DNA of 64,000 bases from Motiliproteus sp. MSK22-1 (lineage in GTDB: Bacteria > Pseudomonadota > Gammaproteobacteria > Pseudomonadales > Balneatricaceae): contig NZ_MIEQ01000022.1 in NCBI RefSeq assembly GCF_001968815.1, forward strand, positions 186,001-250,000. Direction: 5' to 3'. Below the pieces are notes generated by a model. That model had not been told where the DNA came from. It worked only from the letters and a program-made list of their open reading frames with translations, and did not search any database. This document shows, in pieces, positions 46,379 through 54,597 of the stretch (position 1 is its first letter; every line of letters starts with the position of its first letter). The translations under genes were made by a program, and so were the position numbers.

Positions 46379-46786
46379 ATGGATTATAACGGCGCAAAAA
46401 CCTACCTGCTAAGCAAGCCAGAAGCCTTTGAAGACTTTCCTTTCGGGCCCGATGTGGCTGTTTATAAAGTAAAAAGTAAGATGTTCGCTACGCTTGGGGT
46501 GGAGAAGGGCATTGCCCAAATGAACCTTAAGTGTGATCCGCAGGAAGCATTTGCTCTCAGAGATATGTTTCAAGCGGTCATCCCTGGCTATCACATGAAT
46601 AAAAAGCATTGGAATACGGTTATTTTAGATAGCTCTATTCCTCCGAATGAAATACTCAGAATGATTGATTGCTCTTACTGCTTGGTCGTAAAAGGACTGA
46701 AAAAAGTGGAAAGGCAACACTTGGAGCTTCAGTATGGTGTTGATGAGCTGTATAAACAGACGGCATCGTTGTTACAGCCGGATTAA
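46379..46786 (+). CDS. MmcQ/YjbR family protein
   Basis: The 135-residue protein follows GGAG. The YjbR-type fold is clear: LSKPEAFEDFPFGPDVAVYKVKSKMFATLG, MNLKCDPQEAFALRDMF, AVIPGYHMNKKHWNTVIL and SYCLVVKGL. Members have a double-wing-like DNA-binding fold, but their role is not established. It is monocistronic. Confidence 0.88.
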   Translation: MDYNGAKTYLLSKPEAFEDFPFGPDVAVYKVKSKMFATLGVEKGIAQMNLKCDPQEAFALRDMFQAVIPGYHMNKKHWNTVILDSSIPPNEILRMIDCSYCLVVKGLKKVERQHLELQYGVDELYKQTASLLQPD

Positions 46787-46990
46787 AATTTTATTCAGCA
46801 TGAGCAAAGGGCAGAAGCAGATCTTCTATTCAACCGACTTCCGCGGGTAAGCAAGTATTTTGGGGTCAAGTTATGAAGTGATCGGTGTTATCCCTGAAGC
46901 TGATAACTATAAGAATTTAGGCTTCGTCGATTTTTTATAGTGTATAAAAAAACTCGAACACAGAATATAACCATTCAAAAGTCAGGTTCC

Positions 46991-49279
46991 TTAGTTACCA
47001 AGCAATCTTTTTTTGGCCTGGGTGAATTCTTGCTCTGTTAGTAATTCCTGTTGTTTGAGTTCTACCAACTTTTCAAGCTCGGATACGATGGATGCTGATT
47101 CCTTAGGGCTTGTTATGGCAGTCGACGATCGGGAATTGTTGTTTTCCGGTAGCTTGGTGGCGGATGCCGCTTCTGATTTATTAGCGGCGTTTGAAGGAGT
47201 CTTTAACGGGCCCGTATTCTGAATTGTCGAGAAGCTCTGCTCGATTGCTTCTTCGCTACTTTTAGCTGGATTGCGTTGCTCACCCATGGCTTGTTTGCTC
47301 TCTGGCTGATCCGGGCCTGGCTGTTGGTCTCTATTAACAGGTTCGGCAACAGTTCGCTCACCGGTTGCCTGGGGGTTTATTTGTTGTGAAAATAACCAGC
47401 ATAAATTCAGGGATTCTTCTGCACTGTTCTGATAGGAATGTCGAGTCAGGCGACGATTCCCCTTACGGTAATAAACGCTGACATGAGTTGCTTCATTGTT
47501 TTCTCTTGTGATTATAGCGAACTCAAGATGAAGAGTTCGATCACTCCCCATTTTACCAATCGTCTCACTGTTCAGTATTTTTCTTAGCTGTTTTTCTTTT
47601 TGTTGATTGAGGCCGTTTCCTGGTTGATCATTTAGTATGAGAACTGTTTCTCCATTCAGCAGTAGCTGGCAGGCGGTGATATCAGACAGGCTTATTTCGT
47701 AGTCGCTTTCTTTCTCACCCTTTTTGAAGAGGGCCAGAGTATTTTTTTCAGCACAGAGTCTTATTTTTACATATTTGTTATTTAGCTTCTCCAGATTACG
47801 AATTTTTCTTAATTTTAGTACTATTACTGCTGCGAGTATTAATAAAGCACATATTAGAAAAAAGTATGTCCAAAAATAGCTTGTGTTATCTTCTTCCGAT
47901 TCTTTTTCTTCATTAATGTCTCGGTTGTCTATAAGTGCGTTATGAGTAGGGGCCAGTGTATATAAGCGCTGGTTTTTTGTACTGAATAGATATAAATCGC
48001 CTTTCTTATCTGTAGACATCAATATACCGTTACCGGAATTCTTCTCAGCTACTTCATAAAAGTTAGACACCTCTACCGGCAGTACTTTTGTGTGTTCTTG
48101 TGGAGTCAGATAAAAAGAAGGAACTGAGAGCAACGTTTCAGAGTTTAAATCGGCAAAAATATAAGAACCCACCAGCGATCGCACCAGCTTTCCTCGATAC
48201 ACAGCCCCGACAGAGGAATTATCTCCGGTTTTCAGGTTATAAATGGCTAAAGGGGTTCTGGGGGAGCGACGGTTCAAATTATCAGTAGTCTCTGTCCCAT
48301 AAAGCGGGCTTTCTGGTGTTTGCTGATCTGCTCCATAGTTGATACCTGGTGCCCCTTCATAAAGCTTCATCACTCCTTCAGCCAAGTCAACCACATACAT
48401 TGATCTTTTTCCGGAACTGTCCCAACTGAATCCCTGAAGTTTTTCGAAGCCAAAGGCCCATACTTCTGGCGGGTATTTCCCTCCGCTGGAATAGGGATTG
48501 TTATCCGCAGGTTTATAGGAGTTCATTCCCTCCTGCAGTGGATTGATACGTAGTACCGTACCGGATAAGTCTGCTGTCCTGGCGTTCGACGGATCAGCGG
48601 GAGTGGATTCTTCTTTTGCTCCACCCAAGCCAATATAGAGGTTACCAAAATCGCTATTCCAGGGTTTTAGATTGGGATCGTAGCCCATCGATACGATGAT
48701 TTGTTGAGCACTGTACCTGGCAATTCTAAGCACTTCTCTGGCGGACCCGGTCAGAACCTGGTTATAGGGATCAACAGACCATTCATATATCACATCAAAG
48801 TGATGAGCGGCGAGACTATCGCCAAGAATACTATCATCAGCAATTGCCTCATCAGTATTCGCTTGTTCGGCGTGGGCTGTATAAAATTTTCGAAAACCCA
48901 GTTGTCCTGTTTTTGTGAAATTGGGGTGAAAGCTCAACCCGTATAACCCCAGACCATTGCCGTAAATAAACTGATCTGGAAATAAAGTGGACATGTCTAA
49001 AAATAGATTGCTTTGCCCCGATTTACTTAGAACGAATATACGGCCGTCTTTACTTGGAAAATAAAACTTTGAGGGCTTATCCTTGGCAGGGACTAAAGAT
49101 GTAATCTCACTTTTTTTCGTTTGGTTGTCGATAACTAATTGTGCCGCTTCCACCAGCTCAATATTGTTCAGATTATTTTGAATATTCTGAGCCTGTGCCG
49201 ATATCGAAAAGAAGTTCAGTACCGTAGATAAAAACAATACTTTCAGGGGAATCCTTGTTAACCAATCTGAATACGTCAT
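46991..49279 (-). CDS. Membrane-anchored PQQ-sugar-dehydrogenase-like propeller with SHOCT tail
   Basis: The 762-residue protein has a signal peptide (IPLKVLFLSTVLNFFSISAQA). A GSDH-like propeller spans about 60-440: FPSKDGRIFVLSKSG, GNGLGLYGLSFHPNF, DLSGTVLRINPL, PPEVWAFGFEKLQGFSWDSSG, PGINYGADQQTPES. A transmembrane helix follows (YFWTYFFLICALLILAAVIVL, about 465-485), then a PH-like cytoplasmic region and a low-complexity linker. The C-terminus is a SHOCT domain (LEKLVELKQQELLTEQEFTQAKKRLLGN). The usual PQQ-site residues are less clear than in the 19 kb enzyme, so it may sense or bind rather than oxidise sugars. Confidence 0.75.
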   Translation of the reverse strand: MTYSDWLTRIPLKVLFLSTVLNFFSISAQAQNIQNNLNNIELVEAAQLVIDNQTKKSEITSLVPAKDKPSKFYFPSKDGRIFVLSKSGQSNLFLDMSTLFPDQFIYGNGLGLYGLSFHPNFTKTGQLGFRKFYTAHAEQANTDEAIADDSILGDSLAAHHFDVIYEWSVDPYNQVLTGSAREVLRIARYSAQQIIVSMGYDPNLKPWNSDFGNLYIGLGGAKEESTPADPSNARTADLSGTVLRINPLQEGMNSYKPADNNPYSSGGKYPPEVWAFGFEKLQGFSWDSSGKRSMYVVDLAEGVMKLYEGAPGINYGADQQTPESPLYGTETTDNLNRRSPRTPLAIYNLKTGDNSSVGAVYRGKLVRSLVGSYIFADLNSETLLSVPSFYLTPQEHTKVLPVEVSNFYEVAEKNSGNGILMSTDKKGDLYLFSTKNQRLYTLAPTHNALIDNRDINEEKESEEDNTSYFWTYFFLICALLILAAVIVLKLRKIRNLEKLNNKYVKIRLCAEKNTLALFKKGEKESDYEISLSDITACQLLLNGETVLILNDQPGNGLNQQKEKQLRKILNSETIGKMGSDRTLHLEFAIITRENNEATHVSVYYRKGNRRLTRHSYQNSAEESLNLCWLFSQQINPQATGERTVAEPVNRDQQPGPDQPESKQAMGEQRNPAKSSEEAIEQSFSTIQNTGPLKTPSNAANKSEAASATKLPENNNSRSSTAITSPKESASIVSELEKLVELKQQELLTEQEFTQAKKRLLGN

Positions 49280-49511
49280 TTGATGCCAAATTTCACCGAG
49301 TTTCCATACTGTCGTTGATAAAGCATTATCCGTCTTTCTTAATAATATTCAATCAGTAAAATGGATCTTAGCGGTCTACTTCAGCCGGTCTTTGTCTTGC
49401 TCTGTCAATTGACGTTCAGTGGTTCCCTAACCTAAGCTCCTGGGAGCTGGGTTTGAAGGTCAAAAACAGTGGTTGCCTGTCGAACATTTTATTCGCACAT
49501 AGGAGGTGTTA

Positions 49512-50153
49512 GTGAAGTCATTGACTGACAATGCATCAAGGAAAGGGGGCGTTAAGCAAGACCCCGCAGAGAGATATTATGAAGCGGTAGCCAAGCTTGG
49601 TGTCAACGAGCATCTGCGATTAGCGCTTGGGTTGTTAGATGATAGTCTCGAAAAAGTTGCTGTTGATTGTGGTTGTGGGACAGGCAGAGATACTTTGTAT
49701 CTGCTGGGAGAAGGTTTTGTCGTACATGCCTTTGATCGAAACTCTAAGGCTTTGGAGCAGTTAAGGCATTCAACAGCATCAGCTGGACAAACGTCTTTGA
49801 TAAGCAGTCAGCAGAGCTTTGAGCAGTTTGAGTTCCCCCGGGCAGGACTGATTAATGCCAGTGCCTGCCTGTATTTTTGTTCTCCTTCGGCTTTTGATCA
49901 GTTTTGGTCTCGTCTGGTTAAGAGTTTGTTACCAGGTGGCATCTTTTCAGGGCATTTGATGGGCGCCAATGACTCCTGGATCAACAGTAAGCGCCCACCG
50001 TTAACCTGGCATCGAGAGTCCGACTTAGCTCAAATGTTTACAGGCTTTGATATTCTTCACTGGGATGAGTATGACGGGGAAGGCGAAACAGCGATAGGGC
50101 AAAAGAAACATTGGCATACTTACCGAATTGTTGCTCGTAAGAAGCTGGATTAA
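49512..50153 (+). CDS. Class I SAM-dependent methyltransferase
   Basis: AGGAGG lies five bases before the GTG at 49512, which is preferred over a GTG two codons upstream that overlaps it. The about 213-residue protein has motif I VDCGCGTGRDTLYLLGEG, motif II with the acidic HAFDRNSKALEQL, and motif IV LINASACLYFCSPSAFDQFW. This is the tellurite-resistance TehB-like branch of class I methyltransferases. The substrate is unknown. A VOC-family gene follows. Confidence 0.87.
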   Translation: MKSLTDNASRKGGVKQDPAERYYEAVAKLGVNEHLRLALGLLDDSLEKVAVDCGCGTGRDTLYLLGEGFVVHAFDRNSKALEQLRHSTASAGQTSLISSQQSFEQFEFPRAGLINASACLYFCSPSAFDQFWSRLVKSLLPGGIFSGHLMGANDSWINSKRPPLTWHRESDLAQMFTGFDILHWDEYDGEGETAIGQKKHWHTYRIVARKKLD

Positions 50154-50205
50154 GATGGCCAGAAGTCGATCATTAATAAAAGCTGAAAATTAAAGGGAAA
50201 AGGAA

Positions 50206-50565
50206 ATGAATCAGCATGAGAAAATTAATTATGTGGAATTTCCAGCTACGGACATAGGAGCGACAAAGGCATTTTTTGCTGATGCCTTTGGGTGGGTTTT
50301 TGTTGACTACGGGCCTGAATACACAGCGTTTTCAAATGAAGGTCTTGATGGTGGTTTTTTCCAATCGGAGTTATCTGCATCTACGGATAATGGCAGTGCC
50401 CTCATCGTTTTTTACAGTGACAAGCTTGAGCAGACTCAGGCAAAAGTAGAGTCGGCCGGGGGGACTATTGTTAAGCCTGTCTATTCTTTCCCGGGAGGTC
50501 GTCGTTTTCATTTTAAAGACCCCAGTGGAAACGAATTTGCAGTATGGTCCGATGTCGGCTTGTAA
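50206..50565 (+). CDS. VOC (glyoxalase/bleomycin resistance) family protein
   Basis: The 119-residue protein shows the VOC beta-alpha-beta-beta-beta unit twice: NYVEFPATDIGATKAFFADAFGWVFVDYGPEYTAF and then IVFYSDKLEQTQAKVESAGGTIVKPVYSFPGGRRFHFKDPSGNEFAVWS. Candidate metal residues include the Glu in the first strand and the C-terminal GNEFAVW Glu. Such proteins bind small hydrophobic or electrophilic ligands; function is not assigned. Confidence 0.9.
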   Translation: MNQHEKINYVEFPATDIGATKAFFADAFGWVFVDYGPEYTAFSNEGLDGGFFQSELSASTDNGSALIVFYSDKLEQTQAKVESAGGTIVKPVYSFPGGRRFHFKDPSGNEFAVWSDVGL

Positions 50566-50673
50566 TCTTTAGAGTCGTTCTTTTATGTGTCCTGGATTCC
50601 TGAACGGATTGTTCCATCACAGGTTTCTTGAGCCCTAACGCTAATCAACAATACTTTTTTGTGGGACAACCCT

Positions 50674-51189
50674 ATGCCTTTACCAACGACTCGGGATGAG
50701 TTACTCGCTAACCTAAAAAAGGCTTATGAAAAACTTGATGCTGAGTTTGATGAGGTTGATTCCGGATTGGAAAGGGATAAAGGCATTGAAGGAGGCCTCG
50801 CTTGCTGTGACATTGTTGCTTATCAGCTTGGCTGGGGCAAATTGCTTATGAGCTGGGATAACAGCGAATTGGCCGGCCAAGCTGTTCATATGCCATCTGC
50901 GGATTTTAAATGGAATCAGCTGGGAGAGTTGGCGGATAGCTTTTATCAACAGTATTCACAGCAGTCGCTGAAACAATTACGAACTGAGTTTCAATATTTG
51001 TACTTACAACTGGTCGAGTGGATTTGTGCTTTAACAGAAGAAGAATTATTTGTGCCGAAGCAGCGTTGTTGGACGGGGGAAAAATGGGCAATGGTTAAAT
51101 GGATTCAGGTCAATACAATCGCGCCCTACCAATCAGCAAGGACTAAGGTCCGCCGCTGGAAGAAAGAGGTTGTCGCTCGAGAGGGATAG
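50674..51189 (+). CDS. ClbS/DfsB family four-helix bundle protein
   Basis: The ATG at 50674 follows GTGGGA; a GTG five codons upstream is the alternative. The about 171-residue protein (MPLPTTRDELLANLKKAYEKL, LACCDIVAYQLGWGKLLMSWD, WTGEKWAMVKWIQVNTIAPYQSARTKVRRWKK) matches the DUF1706/ClbS family. ClbS itself protects against colibactin; other members are of unknown function. Confidence 0.87.
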   Translation: MPLPTTRDELLANLKKAYEKLDAEFDEVDSGLERDKGIEGGLACCDIVAYQLGWGKLLMSWDNSELAGQAVHMPSADFKWNQLGELADSFYQQYSQQSLKQLRTEFQYLYLQLVEWICALTEEELFVPKQRCWTGEKWAMVKWIQVNTIAPYQSARTKVRRWKKEVVAREG

Positions 51190-51224
51190 CTTGCCACCGA
51201 TGGGGTTATGGCTGTCTTACAGTA

Positions 51225-51252
51225 TGGGCTGAGTTCATTGCAGCTCAGCCCA
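51225..51252. terminator. Terminator-like hairpin between convergent genes
   Basis: TGGGCTGAG / CTCAGCCCA is a perfect 9-bp stem with a 10-base loop. It lies between the ClbS-family gene and nirD. T tracts are weak on both sides. Confidence 0.6.
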
Positions 51253-51284
51253 CACCGTCTAGGCTTGTGGCCTATTTCCAGAAG

Positions 51285-51608
51285 TTAAGCCGCTACCTCA
51301 ACCATACCTCCATGTTGGCGAACATTATAGGTGGGGACTTTCAGTGTTTGATCTTCCTGACACACACCACTATCCAGGTCGTAGTGGTGTTTATACAGGG
51401 GGGAGGTGACGTTAACACTGCCACCGAGCTGGGCAATCAATCCCCGTGACAGGACGTTGGCCTTGCCGGCAGGGTCGTAGTTGCCAATGGCGTAGAGCCG
51501 CTCTTCTTTATCAATACGGAAAATGGCTACTTGTTTACCTTCTACCAGTGCGCAAACACCGGTGTTTGGAGCGATATCTTCCAGAGCGCAAACAGGAGTC
51601 CAATTCAT
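51285..51608 (-). CDS. nirD: Nitrite reductase small subunit NirD
   Basis: The 107-residue protein has the Rieske-like fold of NirD: VEGKQVAIFRIDKEERLYAIGNYDPAGKANVLSRGLI and SPLYKHHYDLDSGVCQED. It lacks the CxH...CxxH cluster ligands, as expected for NirD. It supports NirB in NAD(P)H-dependent nitrite reduction to ammonium. It lies 141 bp downstream of nirB. Confidence 0.93.
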   Translation of the reverse strand: MNWTPVCALEDIAPNTGVCALVEGKQVAIFRIDKEERLYAIGNYDPAGKANVLSRGLIAQLGGSVNVTSPLYKHHYDLDSGVCQEDQTLKVPTYNVRQHGGMVEVAA

Positions 51609-51749
51609 TGTCTAATCCTCAAAACGATGTTCTTGTTAGCGACTCAGTTTCCACGGGGTTACGTGGTTAACGAGTCGACTTCAATCTACTGATCAACAGT
51701 TTTGTTAGCACCAAGCGCTAACGGCCCAGGTACAGATCCATTCGTTTTC

Positions 51750-54299
51750 TTAGCTGGCCTTGGCGATTAATTGAGACTTTTCTTCAACGGTAGCCGGGCG
51801 AATCTGGTCACGCTCTTTGACAAACTGAATGTCGCTATCCACTTCCCTGGTGTTGATAAAGTGTTGGAAACGTTTTAGTTTTTTCTTGTCTTTCAGAGTC
51901 GCTGCCCACTCACATTCATAGGCTTCCAGTACTTTGGTCATCTCGGCTTCCAACTCATCGCCAATTTCCAGGCTGTCTTTGACCAGAACCTGTTTCAGAT
52001 AATCAAGTCCGCCTTCCATATTATCGAGCCAGACTGAGGTGCGCTGCAGGCGATCAGCGGTGCGTACGTAATACATCAGGAAGCGGTCGATCAGACGAAT
52101 CAAAGATTTTTTGTCCAGCTCTGTGGCGATTAAATCGGCATGGCGAGGCTTCATACCACCGTTACCACAAACGTAGAGGTTCCAGCCTTTTTCGGTAGCA
52201 ATGACCCCAACGTCTTTGCTCTGAGCTTCAGCACATTCGCGGGTACAGCCGGATACAGCGAATTTTAGTTTGTGAGGCGAGCGTAGACCCTTGTAGCGAT
52301 TTTCCAGTTCAATAGCTAAGCCCGCACTGTCATCTACACCGTAGCGACACCAGGTGCTGCCGACGCAGGATTTTACTGTACGGACAGATTTACCGTAGGC
52401 ATGACCTGTTTCAAAGCCTGCATCCACCAGGCGTTCCCAGATAGGAGGCAATTCGTGTAGTTGTGCGCCAAAAAGGTCTACTCGTTGCCCACCGGTTATT
52501 TTGGTGTAGAGGTTAAACTCTTTGGCCACTTCTCCTAAGGTAATCAATTTGTCGGGGGTGATTTCACCCCCGGGAATACGAGGAACCACGGAGTAGGTTC
52601 CGTCTTTTTGCATATTCGCCAGGAAGATGTCGTTGGTATCCTGAAGTCCGATATGCTCATCTTTCAGAACATAGTCATTCCAGTGGCTTGCAAGCATGGA
52701 GCCCACCGCTGGCTTACAGATTTCACAGCCGTAACCGGTGCCATGCCTTTCTAGCAATTCATTAAAAGTTCTGATCTTTTCAACGCGAATCAAATCAAAA
52801 AGTTCGTGACGGGTATAGGGAAAGTGTTCACAGAGGTCTGTGTTTACTTCCATACCTAATTTACTGAGTTCAGAGTTTAAGACCTGTCCTACAAGAGCAC
52901 TACAACCGCCACAACCGCTGGCTGCTCCGGTCTCGGCCTTAAGGCTGCCCAGGTCGATAGATCCGGCAGCGACTGCATCCGCAAGTTGACCTTTACTGAC
53001 GTCATAGCAAGAGCAGATTTGTGCGCTGTCTGGTAATGCATCCACACCCAGGCCGGTATCCGCTCCATCGTTGGCAGGAAGGATTAAATTTTCTGGATTG
53101 GATGGTAAGTCGATGCCATTCAAGGCAAGCTGTAGCAACTGTCCATATTCACTGGCATCACCGACAAGCACGGCGCCGATCAGCTTTTTGTGATCTTCGC
53201 TGACAACGATTTTCTTATAGATTTGGTTTGGTTCATCGGAATAGGTGTAACACTGACTGCCTTGCATTGTGCCCTGAGCGTCACCGATACTCGCCACATC
53301 AATACCCATCAGCTTCAATTTGGTACTCATGTCAGCACCGGTAAATGAAAACAGCTCTCCGGTATTAGCATGCTGTTCAATCAGATGACCGCTGGCAACT
53401 TTGGCCATTTGGTAGCCGGGGGCTACAAGACCAAAAATGCGGTTGTTCCACAGGGCGCATTCACCAATGGCATAGATGTCAGGGTCAGAAGTCTGACACT
53501 GATTGTTAATAACAATACCGCCGCGTTCACCGATTTCCAGTCCGGATTGTCGCGCTAACTCATCCTGAGGGCGAATACCGGCTGAGAAGATAATTATATC
53601 GGTTTCCAGGTGCTCACCGTCGGCGAACTCCATGCGATGCAAGTGTTTCTTCCCTTTTACGATGCGATTGGTTGCGGTGGAGCAGTGTACGCCGACCCCC
53701 AGGTTTTCGATCTTCTTGCGCAAGAGTTTGCCGCCCCCTTCGTCCACCTGCACGCTCATCAGGCGAGGGGCAAATTCGACAACATGGGCTTCCAACCCCA
53801 GGTCGACCACCGCTTTGGCTGCTTCCAGTCCTAGTAAACCGCCACCTACCACGGCACCAATACGAGACGATTTCGCAGCCTTCGCTATTGCTTCCAAATC
53901 TTCGATAGTGCGATAGACAAAACAGTTTTTGCGATCGTTGCCTTCAATGGGTGGTACAAAAGGGTAGGATCCCGTTGCCAGAATCAATTTATCGTAGGCC
54001 AGTTCAGTGCCCTTATCGGTCGTCACTGATTTGTCACTGGTGTTTAGGCCGATTACTTTTTCACCCAGATAGACCTGAATGCCCTTTGATTCATAGTATT
54101 CCAAGGTCGTCATTGCCAGGTCGGCAGCGTCGCTATTACTGAAAAACTCCGTTAAATGGACGCGGTCATAAACAACGCGGGGCTCTTCACTAAAAGTCAC
54201 TATTTCGAATTGATTGCGTTGCTCACTGGCCAAAAGAGCTTCGATGTATTTATGGCCAACCATGCCATTACCAACAATGACAATTTTTTGCTTACTCAT
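51750..54299 (-). CDS. nirB: NADH-dependent nitrite reductase large subunit NirB
   Basis: The 849-residue protein has an N-terminal FAD/NAD oxidoreductase part (KIVIVGNGMVGHKYIEAL, ILATGSYPFVPPIEG, GGGLLGLEAAKAVVDLGLEAHVVE). Two BFD-like segments follow (ICSCYDVSKGQLADAV...GCGGCSALVG and GYGCEICKPAVG). The C-terminal siroheme/4Fe-4S part has CVGSTWCRYGVDD and SGCTRECAEAQSKDVGVIATEKGWNLYVCGNGG. It reduces nitrite to ammonium in the cytoplasm. A sigma-54-like promoter lies 60 bp upstream. Confidence 0.96.
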   Translation of the reverse strand: MSKQKIVIVGNGMVGHKYIEALLASEQRNQFEIVTFSEEPRVVYDRVHLTEFFSNSDAADLAMTTLEYYESKGIQVYLGEKVIGLNTSDKSVTTDKGTELAYDKLILATGSYPFVPPIEGNDRKNCFVYRTIEDLEAIAKAAKSSRIGAVVGGGLLGLEAAKAVVDLGLEAHVVEFAPRLMSVQVDEGGGKLLRKKIENLGVGVHCSTATNRIVKGKKHLHRMEFADGEHLETDIIIFSAGIRPQDELARQSGLEIGERGGIVINNQCQTSDPDIYAIGECALWNNRIFGLVAPGYQMAKVASGHLIEQHANTGELFSFTGADMSTKLKLMGIDVASIGDAQGTMQGSQCYTYSDEPNQIYKKIVVSEDHKKLIGAVLVGDASEYGQLLQLALNGIDLPSNPENLILPANDGADTGLGVDALPDSAQICSCYDVSKGQLADAVAAGSIDLGSLKAETGAASGCGGCSALVGQVLNSELSKLGMEVNTDLCEHFPYTRHELFDLIRVEKIRTFNELLERHGTGYGCEICKPAVGSMLASHWNDYVLKDEHIGLQDTNDIFLANMQKDGTYSVVPRIPGGEITPDKLITLGEVAKEFNLYTKITGGQRVDLFGAQLHELPPIWERLVDAGFETGHAYGKSVRTVKSCVGSTWCRYGVDDSAGLAIELENRYKGLRSPHKLKFAVSGCTRECAEAQSKDVGVIATEKGWNLYVCGNGGMKPRHADLIATELDKKSLIRLIDRFLMYYVRTADRLQRTSVWLDNMEGGLDYLKQVLVKDSLEIGDELEAEMTKVLEAYECEWAATLKDKKKLKRFQHFINTREVDSDIQFVKERDQIRPATVEEKSQLIAKAS

Positions 54300-54360
54300 T
54301 AAGAACTCCTGGATAAAGTCATAATTCTTTTGGCAGTGGTATTGCCTGATGATTTAAGTA

Positions 54361-54378
54361 ATGCAGAGTCCGTGCCAG
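54361..54378 (-). promoter_or_regulatory. Sigma-54-like promoter of nirBD
   Basis: Read on the minus strand, CTGGCACGGACTCTGCAT matches the -24/-12 consensus YTGGCACG-N4-TTGCW with one mismatch, and GG and GC are separated by 10 bp. The predicted transcription start near 54351 gives a leader of about 50 bases. Confidence 0.75.
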
Positions 54379-54530
54379 GAGTGATAATTTTATGGTAACT
54401 GTTTGAAATTAAAGTATGTATTCGTGCTTTTATGATCGTTTTTAGTGCGTTTTATAACTTTTCTACAAATTTATAGAGTGTTGTCATGGGGCAAAATATT
54501 GGACTGTGTTAATTGATGGTGCACTTATAA

Positions 54531-54545
54531 GGCTCCTATTGGTGC
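54531..54545. promoter_or_regulatory. Possible NtrC site upstream of nirB
   Basis: Read on the minus strand, GCACC-AATAG-GAGCC matches GCACC-N5-GGTGC fully in the left half and at three of five positions in the right. It lies about 185 bp upstream of the predicted start of transcription, a usual enhancer distance. Another half site (TGGTGCA) is at 54517-54523. Confidence 0.4.
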
Positions 54546-54597
54546 GTTGCATCATCAGTGGCGCAGTGTCTCGTACTTATCTTCTTAACAGCTTATT

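Noticed and set aside
54330-54350. TTGGCAGTGGTATTGCC, a sigma-54-like element on the plus strand
   Set aside because: It points away from nirB and there is no plus-strand gene downstream; the minus-strand element at 54361-54378 fits better.
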